Program-made: the position numbers and the translations under genes | Shown here: piece by piece, positions 6,357-15,401 of the stretch | Position numbering within the stretch: the first letter of the stretch is position 1 | How the letters are laid out: each line of letters starts with the position of its first letter | Assembly (NCBI GenBank): GCA_036641395.1 | Contig: JAVWEY010000032.1 | Location: 1-17,473, forward strand | Origin: JAVXTH01 sp036641395 | GTDB lineage: Bacteria > Bacillota_I > Bacilli_A > Erysipelotrichales > Erysipelotrichaceae | DNA length: 17,473 bases | Direction of reading: 5' to 3' | The notes under the pieces: generated by a model | The model's database searches: none | Told to the model about the DNA's origin: nothing | Seen by the model: only the letters and a program-made list of their open reading frames with translations

Positions 6357-8316
6357 AATTCAAGTTTCAATCCTTGTTTTAGCACAAGTAGTAGCACTTG
6401 TACTAATGTATTTAATTGGTATGAGAGATATTGCTTTATGTCTATTTATTTTTCTTGTGATTAATATTATTATGATTGGATGGATTTTCTTACATTTTTC
6501 GTTAGAGAAACAGAATCGTGATATTGATATTTCAAGAATTTTAGGTCATGATGCCAAAGATGCACTTGTATTTGGTGAAGTTGGAATTATAACTTATGAT
6601 GAACAATATAATGTAACTTGGGTTAATGATTTTGTGGAAGCTCGTGGAATTCGTGTTGTGGGTAAGAAATTAGCTACTTGGATTCCTGAAATTAATGAAT
6701 TATTTCAAGGAGAAGTAGATCATATAACCGCAAAAAGTGATGATTACATTTATGAGATTACTAGAAAAGAAAATGCGCAAGTGATTTATATAAGAGATAT
6801 TACAATGTTTGGAAACTTGCAAGAAAAATATCAAAGTGAAGCAATTGTAGTTGGTTTAATTCATTTAGATAATTATATGGAATTATCTCAATATGAAGAT
6901 GAAGGTAGAATGTCAAATATCAATACGAAACTTCGTCAACCCGTTGTAGAATGGGCGGAACATTATGGAATGATGGTAAGAAGATTACGTAGTGACCGTT
7001 TTTTGGTGATATTAAATGAATCAATTTTCCATCAAATAAGAGCAGATAAATTTTCAATTTTAAATGAAATTCGCAGTGTTGCAGAAGAAATCGATGTATC
7101 GATAACACTTAGTATGGCTTATGCAAGAGGTACCATTGATTTCGACGAATTGGATGATATGATTTCTTCCTTGATTGAATTAGCGCAAAGTCGTGGTGGC
7201 GATCAAGTTGCGGTAAAAAAAGTCGGAGAAAGTGTTAAGTATTATGGTGGAAATAGTGAAGCTCAAGAAAAACGAAGCCGAGTACGAGTTAGAGTAATGG
7301 CACAAGCGATTCATGAAGCAATCATGGATAGTAAAAGAGTCTTTATTGTTGGGCATAAAGAAATGGATTTCGATTGTATGGGATCGGCTTTATGTGTATC
7401 AAGAATTGTTAGTGCATATGGAAAAGAAGCTTATGTAGTATCTAAGAGTGGTGGCATTGAAGGTCAATTAAAAGAAGCAATGAATTTTTATGAAGATAAA
7501 TTAGCGGACCGTCATGTATTTCTAAGTGATAGTGAGGCTTGTCGATTACTAAGAAAAGATGATTTAGTAATTGCCGTAGATCATCATAATCCAGATCACA
7601 GTGGAGCACCAACGCTAATTGAAAAAGCTAGTAAAGTAATTGTAATTGATCATCATCGACGCAGTGAAAAGTTCATTGATAATCCATTGTTAGTCTATGT
7701 GGAAAGTGCTGCATCGAGTGTATCAGAACTTGTAACGGAGTTACTACAATATCAAAGTAGTAAAGCAAATATTAGTGAAGCAGAAGCAACTTTAATGTAT
7801 TTAGGTATTTTAATTGATACAAATCGTTTTAAAATGAGAACTGGTTCACGTACATTTGAAGCAGCAGCTCAACTTAAAAAACTTGGTGTTGATCCAATTG
7901 CTGCCGAGAATATGTTGAAAGAGAGCTTTGATGATTTTGAAGAAAAAACGAAGATATTAAAATATGCATTACCTTATCAAAAGAATATGATTATCGCATC
8001 TGTACAAGAGAATACCATTTTCTCAAGAACCTTAATGTCACAAGTTGCGGATTCTCTGCTTAATATAAAAGGTGTAGAAGCATCCTTTGTTATGGCTAAG
8101 ATAGATGATGAGACTTATGGTATTACCGCTCGTAGTAAAGGTGTTGTTAATGTTCAAATCATTATGGAAAAAATGCATGGTGGAGGACACTTTAGCGCAT
8201 CGGCCTTACAGCGTAAAACAAAAGATATAACAGCGCTTGAAAGTGAATTGAAACAAACAATTGATGACTATTTAGCACAGGAGGAAATAAGTAATGAAAG
8301 TAATCTTACTAAGTGA
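6334..8316 (+). CDS. gdpP: Cyclic-di-AMP phosphodiesterase GdpP
   Basis: GdpP hydrolyses the second messenger c-di-AMP to pApA, controlling potassium and cell-wall balance from the membrane. The 660-residue product has two membrane helices (about 10-55), a divergent PAS region (about 75-155), a degenerate GGDEF domain ending in SRGGDQVAVK (286-295), and DHH-DHHA1 phosphodiesterase domains. Metal-site motifs are intact: GHKEMDFDCMGS (340-351), AVDHHN (414-419), IDHHRR (438-443) and GGGH (616-619). Length and order match Bacillus GdpP. It overlaps the upstream membrane gene and the downstream rplI by 23 bases each. The matching cyclase (disA or cdaA) is not in the window. Confidence 0.95.
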   Translation: MERLENFKIQVSILVLAQVVALVLMYLIGMRDIALCLFIFLVINIIMIGWIFLHFSLEKQNRDIDISRILGHDAKDALVFGEVGIITYDEQYNVTWVNDFVEARGIRVVGKKLATWIPEINELFQGEVDHITAKSDDYIYEITRKENAQVIYIRDITMFGNLQEKYQSEAIVVGLIHLDNYMELSQYEDEGRMSNINTKLRQPVVEWAEHYGMMVRRLRSDRFLVILNESIFHQIRADKFSILNEIRSVAEEIDVSITLSMAYARGTIDFDELDDMISSLIELAQSRGGDQVAVKKVGESVKYYGGNSEAQEKRSRVRVRVMAQAIHEAIMDSKRVFIVGHKEMDFDCMGSALCVSRIVSAYGKEAYVVSKSGGIEGQLKEAMNFYEDKLADRHVFLSDSEACRLLRKDDLVIAVDHHNPDHSGAPTLIEKASKVIVIDHHRRSEKFIDNPLLVYVESAASSVSELVTELLQYQSSKANISEAEATLMYLGILIDTNRFKMRTGSRTFEAAAQLKKLGVDPIAAENMLKESFDDFEEKTKILKYALPYQKNMIIASVQENTIFSRTLMSQVADSLLNIKGVEASFVMAKIDDETYGITARSKGVVNVQIIMEKMHGGGHFSASALQRKTKDITALESELKQTIDDYLAQEEISNESNLTK

Positions 8317-8743
8317 TGTAAAGAAATTAGGTAAAAAGGGTGAAATGGTTAAAGTTGCAGATGGTTATGCACGTAATTTCTTATTTGCGAAAAAACTAGC
8401 AGTAGAAGCTACAAAGCATAGTTTAGAAATTCTTGACGAACAGAATCTTCAAGATGAATTAAAAGAAAAAGAAAATAAAGAAATGGCTGAAAAGTTAAAG
8501 GTTGAAATTGAGAAAATTACGTTGGAATTTAAATTGAAAACGGGTAAAGATGGTCGTGTGTTTGGAAGTATTTCCACAAAGCAGGTGGCAGAACAATTAG
8601 CGAAGGATTATGCAATCAATATTGATAAACGTAAATTTATTGATACGGCTCATATTGATAGTTTAGGTATTACATTAGTAAAGAGTGATCTTTATCGAAA
8701 TCAAGTAATTGCGACGATTAAAGTTCATGTAAGTGAGGCTTAA
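8294..8743 (+). CDS. rplI: 50S ribosomal protein L9
   Basis: L9 binds 23S rRNA near the L1 stalk and helps keep the reading frame. The 149-residue product begins MKVILLSDVKKLGKKGEMV and continues VADGYARNFLFAKKLA, the N-domain signature. A charged connecting helix (about 48-75) leads to the C-domain with TGKDGRVFGSISTKQVAEQL. Length is standard. AGGAGG lies about 9 bases before the ATG, inside the end of gdpP. The stop codon nearly touches the dnaB start, continuing the overlapping layout. Confidence 0.97.
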   Translation: MKVILLSDVKKLGKKGEMVKVADGYARNFLFAKKLAVEATKHSLEILDEQNLQDELKEKENKEMAEKLKVEIEKITLEFKLKTGKDGRVFGSISTKQVAEQLAKDYAINIDKRKFIDTAHIDSLGITLVKSDLYRNQVIATIKVHVSEA

Positions 8744-8744
8744 A

Positions 8745-10097
8745 ATGGCTAGGGAGTTGCCACATAGTATTGAGGCAGAACAATCAATCCTAGGCGCAAT
8801 GTTGATTTACCCTAGTGTAAGTCGAGTTGTATTTGACCAAAACCTTGAAGAAGAAGATTTTTATTTAGATGTTCATCGTCGTATCTTTAAAGAAATGATG
8901 GTGTTATTAAATGCGGGTAAACCACTTGATGTGACCGGACTTATTACCCGTTTATCGGATGGGAATCAATTAAATATGGTCGGTGGAGCTGATTATGTTG
9001 TTAAACTATGTGATACAGCTGTATCAGGAGCTAATAGTAAATACTATATTGAGATTATTAAAGATCGATCTCATTTACGACGTTTAATTGAAACAGCCGA
9101 ACAAATTGCTGCAGAGGGATTTGATGCTGGTAATGAACTTGATGGTATTATGGATAAAGCTGAGAAGGAAATCTTGGATGTAACGAGAAGTCGCAGAGCA
9201 ACTGATTTTAAGAATAGTAAAGATGTCGTAACCGAAGTTATTGATGAAATTACTAAATTAAGAGAAGCTGATAATCGTATTACTGGGGTTAAAACTGGCT
9301 TTGAGGATTTAGATAAAAAAACAAACGGCTTTCAAAAAGGTGATTTGATTATTTTAGCGGCACGACCAGCCATGGGAAAAACCGCTTTTGCGCTTAATTT
9401 AGCTGCTAATTGTGGACAATATGCAAGTGGTGCAATCGCTATCTTCTCATTAGAAATGGGCGCGACGCAACTTATGAAACGTATTTTATCTTCTAAGAGT
9501 AAAATTGAATCTAGTAAGCTTAGAAGTGGTTATGTAAATGATAAAGAATTTAATAAATTATGCGAAAGTGCTAATGAAATTATGAGTTCTAAATTATTTA
9601 TTGATGATTCTGCATCGATTAAAATGTCTGAAATATTTTCTAAATGCCGTAAATTAAAAAGTGAACACGATTTATCATTAATTGTTATCGATTATTTACA
9701 GTTGATTAGTGGTTCTGGTAAAGGTGGCGGCGATAATCGTCAACAAGAAGTATCAGAGATATCTCGTAACTTAAAAGCTTTAGCTCGTGAATTAGAAGTG
9801 CCAGTGATTGCCTTATCACAGTTATCACGTAGTGTTGAATCGAGAAAAGAAGATAAACGTCCGATGCTTTCTGATTTACGTGAATCAGGGGCAATTGAAC
9901 AAGATGCGGATATCGTTATGTTTTTATATCGTGAAGCATATTACGATAAACCAGAGGATCAAAAGAGTGAATCAAGTGAAGATATAACAGAGATTATTAT
10001 TGCGAAGCATCGTAATGGTGCAACCGGCACAGTTGAATTAGCTTTTAATAAATCAATTTCTTTATTTATCAATTATAAAGGAAATTCAAATAGTTAG
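8745..10097 (+). CDS. dnaB: Replicative DNA helicase DnaB (DnaC in Bacillus naming)
   Basis: The hexameric helicase that unwinds DNA at the replication fork. The 450-residue product starts with the DnaB N-domain (LPHSIEAEQSILGAM) and has the RecA-like motor with Walker A AARPAMGKT (about 205-213), FSLEMGATQLMKR, Walker B SLIVIDYLQLI (about 311-321), LSQLSRSVE, and DLRESGAIEQDADIVMFLYRE. KHRNGATGTVEL closes the core. No intein is present. The ATG at 8745 is preferred over the GTG at 8733 because GTGAGG serves as ribosome site about 8 bases ahead and overlaps the rplI end. The order rplI-dnaB is common in Firmicutes. Confidence 0.96.
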   Translation: MARELPHSIEAEQSILGAMLIYPSVSRVVFDQNLEEEDFYLDVHRRIFKEMMVLLNAGKPLDVTGLITRLSDGNQLNMVGGADYVVKLCDTAVSGANSKYYIEIIKDRSHLRRLIETAEQIAAEGFDAGNELDGIMDKAEKEILDVTRSRRATDFKNSKDVVTEVIDEITKLREADNRITGVKTGFEDLDKKTNGFQKGDLIILAARPAMGKTAFALNLAANCGQYASGAIAIFSLEMGATQLMKRILSSKSKIESSKLRSGYVNDKEFNKLCESANEIMSSKLFIDDSASIKMSEIFSKCRKLKSEHDLSLIVIDYLQLISGSGKGGGDNRQQEVSEISRNLKALARELEVPVIALSQLSRSVESRKEDKRPMLSDLRESGAIEQDADIVMFLYREAYYDKPEDQKSESSEDITEIIIAKHRNGATGTVELAFNKSISLFINYKGNSNS

Positions 10098-10111
10098 AGA
10101 GGAGGATTTTT

Positions 10112-11614
10112 ATGCGTAAATATCGCTTATTAATAGTAGCATTTTTTGCTGCAGTAATACTAACGTTAACATCGACGGTATTTGCCAATCAAATGGATAT
10201 TGGTAAGAAAGTATCAGCGGATTTTAATCTTGATAATGCAATTATCCCCCAAGAAGTAATGAAAGAAAATGAAACTGAAAAGGAAATAACAACGCTTTAT
10301 TTAAAGGATCGTATTATTGGCATTGTGAAAGATGATCATAAGTTAGATGCCTTATTAAATAAGGTTTATAATGAGCGTTATCGTAAAGATTTCCCAGATT
10401 CTAAAATAGGATTAGGTGAAGATATTCATATCCGTAAAATATATAGTTTTTTTGAATATGAAGATAAAGATAAACAAATATTAGATTATTTAAATAAAAA
10501 AGATATGTTCTCAGTTGAGGTAAATAAAATCGAATTTTCAAATGGTGAGATTGCTTATGTTAAGAACTTAAAAGACTTTACAAATGCGAGAATGACTTAC
10601 TTACAAAATTACATAAAAGATAAAAATGCTTTTGCTTTATTAGAAAACAATCAATCAACTCCTCCACTTACTACTTATGGTGAGCGTTATACTGGTTTTA
10701 AGGTGCTTGAAAATGCCACAGTTGCGAAAGGATTAGCACCTGAGAGTAGAATTCTAAAAAACGAAGAGGAAGTTGGCTTATATTTGAGTTATGGTTATAA
10801 CGCAAAATATGAATATTATACAACCCAAGAATATGATACCGTAGCCGGTATTGCTTGGTTAAATCAAATGTCGAGTGAACACTTGATGTCGATTAATTCA
10901 GATAAGTTAAAAGATGAAAATCAAATCTTACCGATTAATATGAAACTAAATGTTTCAAAACTTCATTCGCCAATTAATGTTGAAGTAAAAACTGAAAAAA
11001 TGGAAGCAGTTCCGGTTTATCCTGAAGCAACAAAAACAATTTATGATGAAACAATTCGTGAAGGAATGGAAGAAGTAGTTCAAAATGCGGAAATTGGTAG
11101 TAAAGATGTTAAACTAGAATTAACTTATATCAATGGTACACTTCAAGAAAATGGATCCAAAGAAATATCTTCACAGATTACTAAAGCGCCGGTTCAAGAG
11201 GTAGTCCGGGTTGGGACAAAGGTTGAACCGAAGATTGGTAGTGGAAGATTCCGTTATCCAGTTGATAATGTAATTATTACTTGTCCTTGGATGTGTTACT
11301 ACAATCATACGGCAATGGATGTTCAAAATGCATACAATCGTTATGGCAAGGTATTAGCAGCAGATCGTGGTGTTGTTGTTGAGAATAGTTATAATAGTGT
11401 TGGTGGTTACAATATGGTAATTAACCATAATAATGGATTTATGACTTATTATGGACATATGTCACATCCAGGATTTTTCCCAGTTGGGACAACGGTTGCT
11501 CAAGGTGAAGCAATTGGTGATATTGGACAGACTGGTATTGCCACTGGACCTCACGTTCATTTTGAAGTTAGATTGAATGGAGTCAGGGTTAATCCAGCCC
11601 TTTATCTACCATGA
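10112..11614 (+). CDS. Secreted LysM-G5-M23 peptidoglycan metallopeptidase
   Basis: A 500-residue exported cell-wall hydrolase. Residues 1-25 form a signal peptide with a likely cut after VFA (STVFA|NQ). A long charged region of unknown fold (30-230) is followed by a LysM-like segment (about 235-283), a G5-like domain ending in VQEVVRVGTK (about 290-370) and a C-terminal M23 (LytM) domain (380-500). Zinc ligands are visible as the HxxxD of NHTAMD (H399, D403) and the HVHF motif (H481, H483), with YYGHM at 446-450. M23 enzymes with this layout cut peptide cross-links in peptidoglycan. The gene starts 14 bases after dnaB with a GAGGAGG site and ends in an ATGA overlap with walJ, so it belongs to the same transcript. 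Confidence 0.9.
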   Translation: MRKYRLLIVAFFAAVILTLTSTVFANQMDIGKKVSADFNLDNAIIPQEVMKENETEKEITTLYLKDRIIGIVKDDHKLDALLNKVYNERYRKDFPDSKIGLGEDIHIRKIYSFFEYEDKDKQILDYLNKKDMFSVEVNKIEFSNGEIAYVKNLKDFTNARMTYLQNYIKDKNAFALLENNQSTPPLTTYGERYTGFKVLENATVAKGLAPESRILKNEEEVGLYLSYGYNAKYEYYTTQEYDTVAGIAWLNQMSSEHLMSINSDKLKDENQILPINMKLNVSKLHSPINVEVKTEKMEAVPVYPEATKTIYDETIREGMEEVVQNAEIGSKDVKLELTYINGTLQENGSKEISSQITKAPVQEVVRVGTKVEPKIGSGRFRYPVDNVIITCPWMCYYNHTAMDVQNAYNRYGKVLAADRGVVVENSYNSVGGYNMVINHNNGFMTYYGHMSHPGFFPVGTTVAQGEAIGDIGQTGIATGPHVHFEVRLNGVRVNPALYLP

Positions 11615-12351
11615 GTTATGCTTTAGTAGCGAGTGGCTCAAAAGGTAATTGTTGTGTAATTGAAGCAGCAAATAGTAAAATTGCGATTGATTGTGGTTCA
11701 ACTAAACGTTATTTAACCCAATCTTTTAATGAGATACATTTTGATTATCATGATTTAGATGGTTTGCTTATTACCCATGGTCATAGTGATCATGTTTCAC
11801 AGTTAAAAATGTTTGATCAAATTCCTACTTACGCCTCCATTGATCTTGAAACGCATTTTCTTACTAAAATTAATCCATATGAAGAATTTGATATTAATCA
11901 GATTCATGTGTTGGTATTACCAATGTCACATGATTCACCTAATACGGTGGGTTATGTATTGAGTTGGGAAGATAAGAAAATGGTTTATATCACGGATACA
12001 GGTTATATAAAAGAGGAAGTTAAAAAATATATTTTAAATGCAGATTATTATATTATTGAAAGCAACCATGATATTGAAATGTTAATGCAAACAAATCGTC
12101 CTATTTATTTAAAACAACGTATTATTAATGACAATGGACATTTATGTAATGAGGTTGCAGCAAATTTAATTGCCCAAGTAATGGGGAATAAAACCAAAGA
12201 GATTGTATTAGCACATATATCACAAGAAGGAAATACAAGAGAATTAGCTTTAGCTTCGATGCGTAGTTTATTTGATAGTAAACACATTAATTATGAACAT
12301 ATTAAATTATATGCAGCTGAGCAGTTTGGTATTTATATTGGTGATATTTGA
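11611..12351 (+). CDS. walJ: WalJ/YycJ-like metallo-beta-lactamase-fold hydrolase
   Basis: A 246-residue metallo-beta-lactamase-fold protein of the YycJ/WalJ type, proposed in the literature to link cell division with replication or act as an exonuclease. Visible are ASGSKGNCCVIE (7-18), the metal motif THGHSDH (55-61), MSHDSPNTVGY, ITDTGY, IIESNHD, NGHLCNE and LAHISQEGN, all expected of the family. Its ATG shares four bases with the end of the peptidase gene, so translation is probably coupled. In Bacillus walJ sits at the end of the walRKHI operon, but none of those genes is here. A hairpin terminator follows. Confidence 0.92.
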   Translation: MSYALVASGSKGNCCVIEAANSKIAIDCGSTKRYLTQSFNEIHFDYHDLDGLLITHGHSDHVSQLKMFDQIPTYASIDLETHFLTKINPYEEFDINQIHVLVLPMSHDSPNTVGYVLSWEDKKMVYITDTGYIKEEVKKYILNADYYIIESNHDIEMLMQTNRPIYLKQRIINDNGHLCNEVAANLIAQVMGNKTKEIVLAHISQEGNTRELALASMRSLFDSKHINYEHIKLYAAEQFGIYIGDI

Positions 12352-12365
12352 AAGTTAGTCGTATA

Positions 12366-12401
12366 ATATGGATGATGCTTAAGGCATGATCCATATTTTT
12401 T
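12366..12401 (+). terminator. Rho-independent terminator between walJ and rlmH
   Basis: Arms ATATGGAT and ATCCATAT plus inner ATGC/GCAT form a tall hairpin followed by six T. The T run directly joins the AGGAGG ribosome site of rlmH. Confidence 0.8.
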
Positions 12402-12413
12402 AGGAGGAGACGT

Positions 12414-12890
12414 GTGATTAAATTAGTAGTAGTAGGTAAATGCAAAGAAAAAGCTTTAACTAGTTTAGTTGAAGAATATGTGAAACGACTTCGACCTTAT
12501 ACTAAATTATCATTGATTGAGGTAAATGACGAACAAGCACCACAAAGTAATAGTGATGCTCAAAATGAAATTGTGAAACAGATTGAAGGAGAGAGAATTC
12601 TTTCTAAAATAAATGATCAAGATTATATGATACTTTTAGATTTAAAAGGGATTGAATTAAGCAGTGAAGCTTTTAGTGATAAACTAGAGAATATTAGAAG
12701 TTATCATAGCACTAATATTACCTTTGTGATTGGTGGCTCTTTGGGGTTAAGTGAAGCGGTAATTAAACGTGCTAATTTTAGATTTAAATTATCAGATTTA
12801 ACCTTTACTCATCAAATGGTTCGAGTATTAATCCTAGAACAAATATATCGAAGTTATAAAATTATTCATCATGAACCATATCATAAATGA
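12414..12890 (+). CDS. rlmH: 23S rRNA (pseudouridine1915-N3)-methyltransferase RlmH
   Basis: RlmH methylates pseudouridine 1915 in helix 69 of 23S rRNA on the assembled ribosome, using S-adenosylmethionine. The 158-residue product has MIKLVVVGKCKEKAL at the start, the SPOUT knot segment FVIGGSLGLSEAV (about 104-116), LSDLTFTHQMVRVLILEQIYRSYKI and the conserved end HHEPYHK. The length matches the family. The start is GTG at 12414, six bases after AGGAGG (12402-12407). A TATAAT lies inside the preceding terminator stem but has no good -35, so the promoter is unclear; read-through from walJ is possible. Confidence 0.95.
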   Translation: MIKLVVVGKCKEKALTSLVEEYVKRLRPYTKLSLIEVNDEQAPQSNSDAQNEIVKQIEGERILSKINDQDYMILLDLKGIELSSEAFSDKLENIRSYHSTNITFVIGGSLGLSEAVIKRANFRFKLSDLTFTHQMVRVLILEQIYRSYKIIHHEPYHK

Positions 12891-12899
12891 GGTGTGAAT

Positions 12900-13616
12900 A
12901 TGAAATCAGCCTGTGATTTATTGAAATTACCAAATGTATCTATTGATCGAAATCAGTTTTTAAGAAGTACTTTAATTCATTATGTAGGGGCATCAGTTGT
13001 GGAAGATGCGGTTTTAACTAACCCACATGCAGCCGGAATAAGCATCGAGATGTTAGATCATATTGCGAATCATTTAATTAAGCAACATGCACGTCTTGCC
13101 GCTAAAATGGCTACTTTATCAAGTATAGCACCTGGTATATCTATGTATCCTGCAATCATTTTGGAGGGTACATGTTATCACGTTAATATGTTACAACTTG
13201 TATCCAAACTGTTATATCTTTATGGGGCACGTTGCTTAGAAGATAGTGATGAAGAACAATTGGAGTTACTATTATGGATGATGATTGGTTCTAACACAGC
13301 TATTACCTTATTTAAAGATGGTTCACAAGTAATAACGAAGCAGTTGTTGAAGAAATTTCATTTAAGTGAATTCACAATTATTATTAATGCTTTAATTGGA
13401 AGTTATATAAACTACTTCGCAACGAAGGAATATGGTGAAGAATGTAAGATGCAATTAATTAAAACGAATTGTAATAAAAAGCGTGTAGCACCAGTTGCAC
13501 TTGAATATAAAGAGGAAACAAGAAAAATGAAAGAACTCGTTTTATATCTAAAAGAAGGTTATATCAATCAAAAGGAATATGATTACTACCTTAGAAATGA
13601 GATTGTTTATGAGTAA
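12900..13616 (+). CDS. Helical protein, possibly EcsC-like, with SHOCT-like C-terminus
   Basis: A 238-residue protein of unknown function. Residues about 45-150 are helical and alanine/hydrophobic-rich, with AAKMATLSSIAPGISMYP, an acidic residue in ILEGTCYHVNML, and KLLYLYGARCLEDSDEE; this resembles the pattern of EcsC-family proteins, but weakly. The end, LVLYLKEGYINQKEYDYYLR (about 208-227), looks like a SHOCT-type motif, a short helical element found at C-termini of many bacterial proteins. No signal peptide is seen. The ATG at 12900 is chosen because GAGGTG lies 5 bases ahead; a GTG at 12894 is possible. It follows rlmH by 9 bases and overlaps the next gene by 8, so the three are likely cotranscribed. 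Confidence 0.6.
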   Translation: MKSACDLLKLPNVSIDRNQFLRSTLIHYVGASVVEDAVLTNPHAAGISIEMLDHIANHLIKQHARLAAKMATLSSIAPGISMYPAIILEGTCYHVNMLQLVSKLLYLYGARCLEDSDEEQLELLLWMMIGSNTAITLFKDGSQVITKQLLKKFHLSEFTIIINALIGSYINYFATKEYGEECKMQLIKTNCNKKRVAPVALEYKEETRKMKELVLYLKEGYINQKEYDYYLRNEIVYE

Positions 13617-13797
13617 AGAAGTATATTTTTGTCCAAAATGTGGTTCGATAAAGGTAAAGAAAACGGAATATTTAGGATGGGAGAATGTAGTAAGAGAAAA
13701 ACTAGCAAAACTTTTTCATAAGGAAATAAGTCTAATGAGAGTAAATCGTTTTGATTGTTTAGATTGTAAGAATATTTGGTATGAAAATAAAGAATAA
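13609..13797 (+). CDS. Small zinc-ribbon protein
   Basis: A 62-residue protein with two CxxC knuckles, CPKC at about 8-11 and CLDC at about 48-51, spaced as in a rubredoxin-like zinc ribbon. The middle is basic and amphipathic (ENVVREKLAKLFHKE). Function is unknown; nucleic-acid or protein binding is possible. The ATG at 13609 overlaps the end of the EcsC-like gene by 8 bases; an upstream in-frame ATG at 13597 is a weaker choice. The ribosome site is poor (GAGA), which suggests translational coupling. It is the last core gene before the mobile-element region. Confidence 0.6.
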   Translation: MSKEVYFCPKCGSIKVKKTEYLGWENVVREKLAKLFHKEISLMRVNRFDCLDCKNIWYENKE

Positions 13798-13852
13798 AAA
13801 AATCAGTTGATAGCCAATGTTATTGAGTTAATAGATTATGGAATCACAATAA

Positions 13853-13883
13853 TTCACTGAAAATGTAAAAAAGTGAAGTTTTT
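13853..13883 (+). terminator. Weak terminator-like hairpin after the zinc-ribbon gene
   Basis: TTCACT and AGTGAA arms close a 13-base loop and are followed by GTTTTT. It is AT-rich and short, 55 bases after the zinc-ribbon stop; it may end the rlmH transcript. Confidence 0.4.
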
Positions 13884-13964
13884 AGTTAATTAGTTAGAAT
13901 TAGGTACACCGAAAAGAAGATTTGATGAACTTTTTTTCAAATATGTACTATTATACAAATGTCG

Positions 13965-15180
13965 TTACGAGAAGCGATAATTAAATCGTATGTAGCTCTT
14001 AGTTTTCATCTTTTGCTCAACATGTCGGTCAGGATGTATTGGCAAAAGCTCACTACGAATTAATTCATCCAGATTAGGTGGTATTCCACCTTTTCTTTTA
14101 CTCGTATCATGGATTAAATGAACTCCTCTCGTAACATTGATTGCGTACATCCATTTACTTTTTATACTAAGCACTTTCGCTGTCTGACCGATTATTATCA
14201 TTGAGATATTAAATAAGATCATCCTTGCCCAGATTTCCTGAATTATGAATTTTCTTTTCTTTGTATGGAGTACCAACATATCCCTAGCGTAAATTGTAAA
14301 GTTCTTTTATCATATCAGGAGTAAATTGTTCAAAAGGCAGGTTCGTTATAATTGATCCCTATTCTTCTTTACCATCTATTTTAGAGCACACAACGCGATA
14401 TTCCACATTATAAAATGGATTGTCTTTATCAATATAATCAAAAGTGCGAAGATGTAGAGAGGAATCTATAATCATCTGAATTATCTTTTACTTGTTTATT
14501 CTGTTTCGTAGTTAATGTAGATTCCACAAACATATCAATTTTTTTATTAGAAAAGTTGAATTTTTTAAGAAAGCCATAAGAGGAAAATATTTTTAGCACA
14601 AATCAAAAAGAAATGTCCTGAATGATGTGTTCCATATTATTCAATGTTGCATAAGTTCTATCAGTGATAAAAATAGTTTTATTACCTTTATGTCTTTCTC
14701 CGTTACCTTTAAGTGTGTTCGTATCAGAAGGGTCATAGGAAATAGGTAAATCAGATCCATCAACAGCAATCAGTTGATGACCGCGATAGGTTTTAGATAA
14801 AGGGAAAGAATCATTAACGTTATGAAATATGGATTCAAAAGCGTCAGGAAGGATTTTATCTCTAGCTTGAACAAAGGCACTAGAAGAAGCTGTATCAACG
14901 GAAAAAACAAAGTAATCAAAAAATTCTTCTTTAATAGGTTTTGCAGACATGAAAACAATCATTGAAAGCATATCGCATAAAGGAATTTTTCTGTTTCGGG
15001 TAAAATCAACAGAAGCATTAGAGACTAAATTCAGAGAAGATTTTTTTAGCAGCTAAATCTGAAACAATCTTTTTAAAAGAAGACATAACTTTTTTAGTAT
15101 AACTATGCATAGATAAACCTATAAATAGTTTTTCCGAAATAGGAGACAAGAATAAAAGTAAATAGAATAAAAGTTGTCAT
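13965..15180 (-). pseudogene. Degenerate IS4-family DDE transposase
   Basis: Reading the minus strand from an ATG at 15180 with a GAGGAGG site, pieces of one IS4-family transposase appear in order but in shifting frames. They are KKVMSSFKKIVSDL, DFTRNRKIPLCDM, SSSAFVQARDKILP, AVDGSDLPI (first catalytic Asp), FITDRTY (second Asp), FVESTLTTKQNKQVKD, DYIDKDNPFYN, GSIITNLPFEQF, a stop in place of Trp in LR*G, then KKRKFIIQEIWARMILFN and PPNLDELIRSELLPIHPDR to a normal-looking C-terminus. I see at least three frameshifts, two or more in-frame stops, an internal loss between GERHKG and NKTIF, and loss of the segment carrying the catalytic Glu. It cannot make active transposase. No terminal inverted repeats or target duplication could be assigned. 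Confidence 0.88.
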
Positions 15181-15275
15181 AAGATTGACCTCCTCAACTA
15201 TTTACCAAAAGACGTTGAGAGTAGCGTAGCGTCCCGATTTTAGAAAAAATGTAAACATATATTCTAGAAATAAGC

Positions 15276-15334
15276 AAAATAAAAAACAGGAGTTTCTTTA
15301 CCAATTCTCCTATTTCTTAACTTAATGACATTGG
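15276..15334. repeat. 59-bp direct repeat, copy 1, with bidirectional terminator-like hairpin
   Basis: It matches 17357-17415 at 56 of 59 positions in the same orientation. It contains AGGAG (15288-15292) and CTCCT (15307-15311) arms flanked by an A run and a T run, so it could fold on either strand. On the minus strand it lies about 70 bases after the ORF6N gene stop and ends in TTTTTTATTTT, so it probably terminates that gene. Confidence 0.85.
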
Positions 15335-15401
15335 GATAAGTTCCCCCTTCGCTCGGTGGACCAGTCAGCATTACCTGGATAACCCATAATCCTATATTCC
15401 A

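Noticed and set aside
6920..7108. Minus-strand frame inside gdpP; similar ones at 9706-9894, 12105-12287, 14770-14958 and plus-strand 15790-16008
   Set aside because: All lie opposite to or within recognisable genes, have no ribosome site and show no family features.
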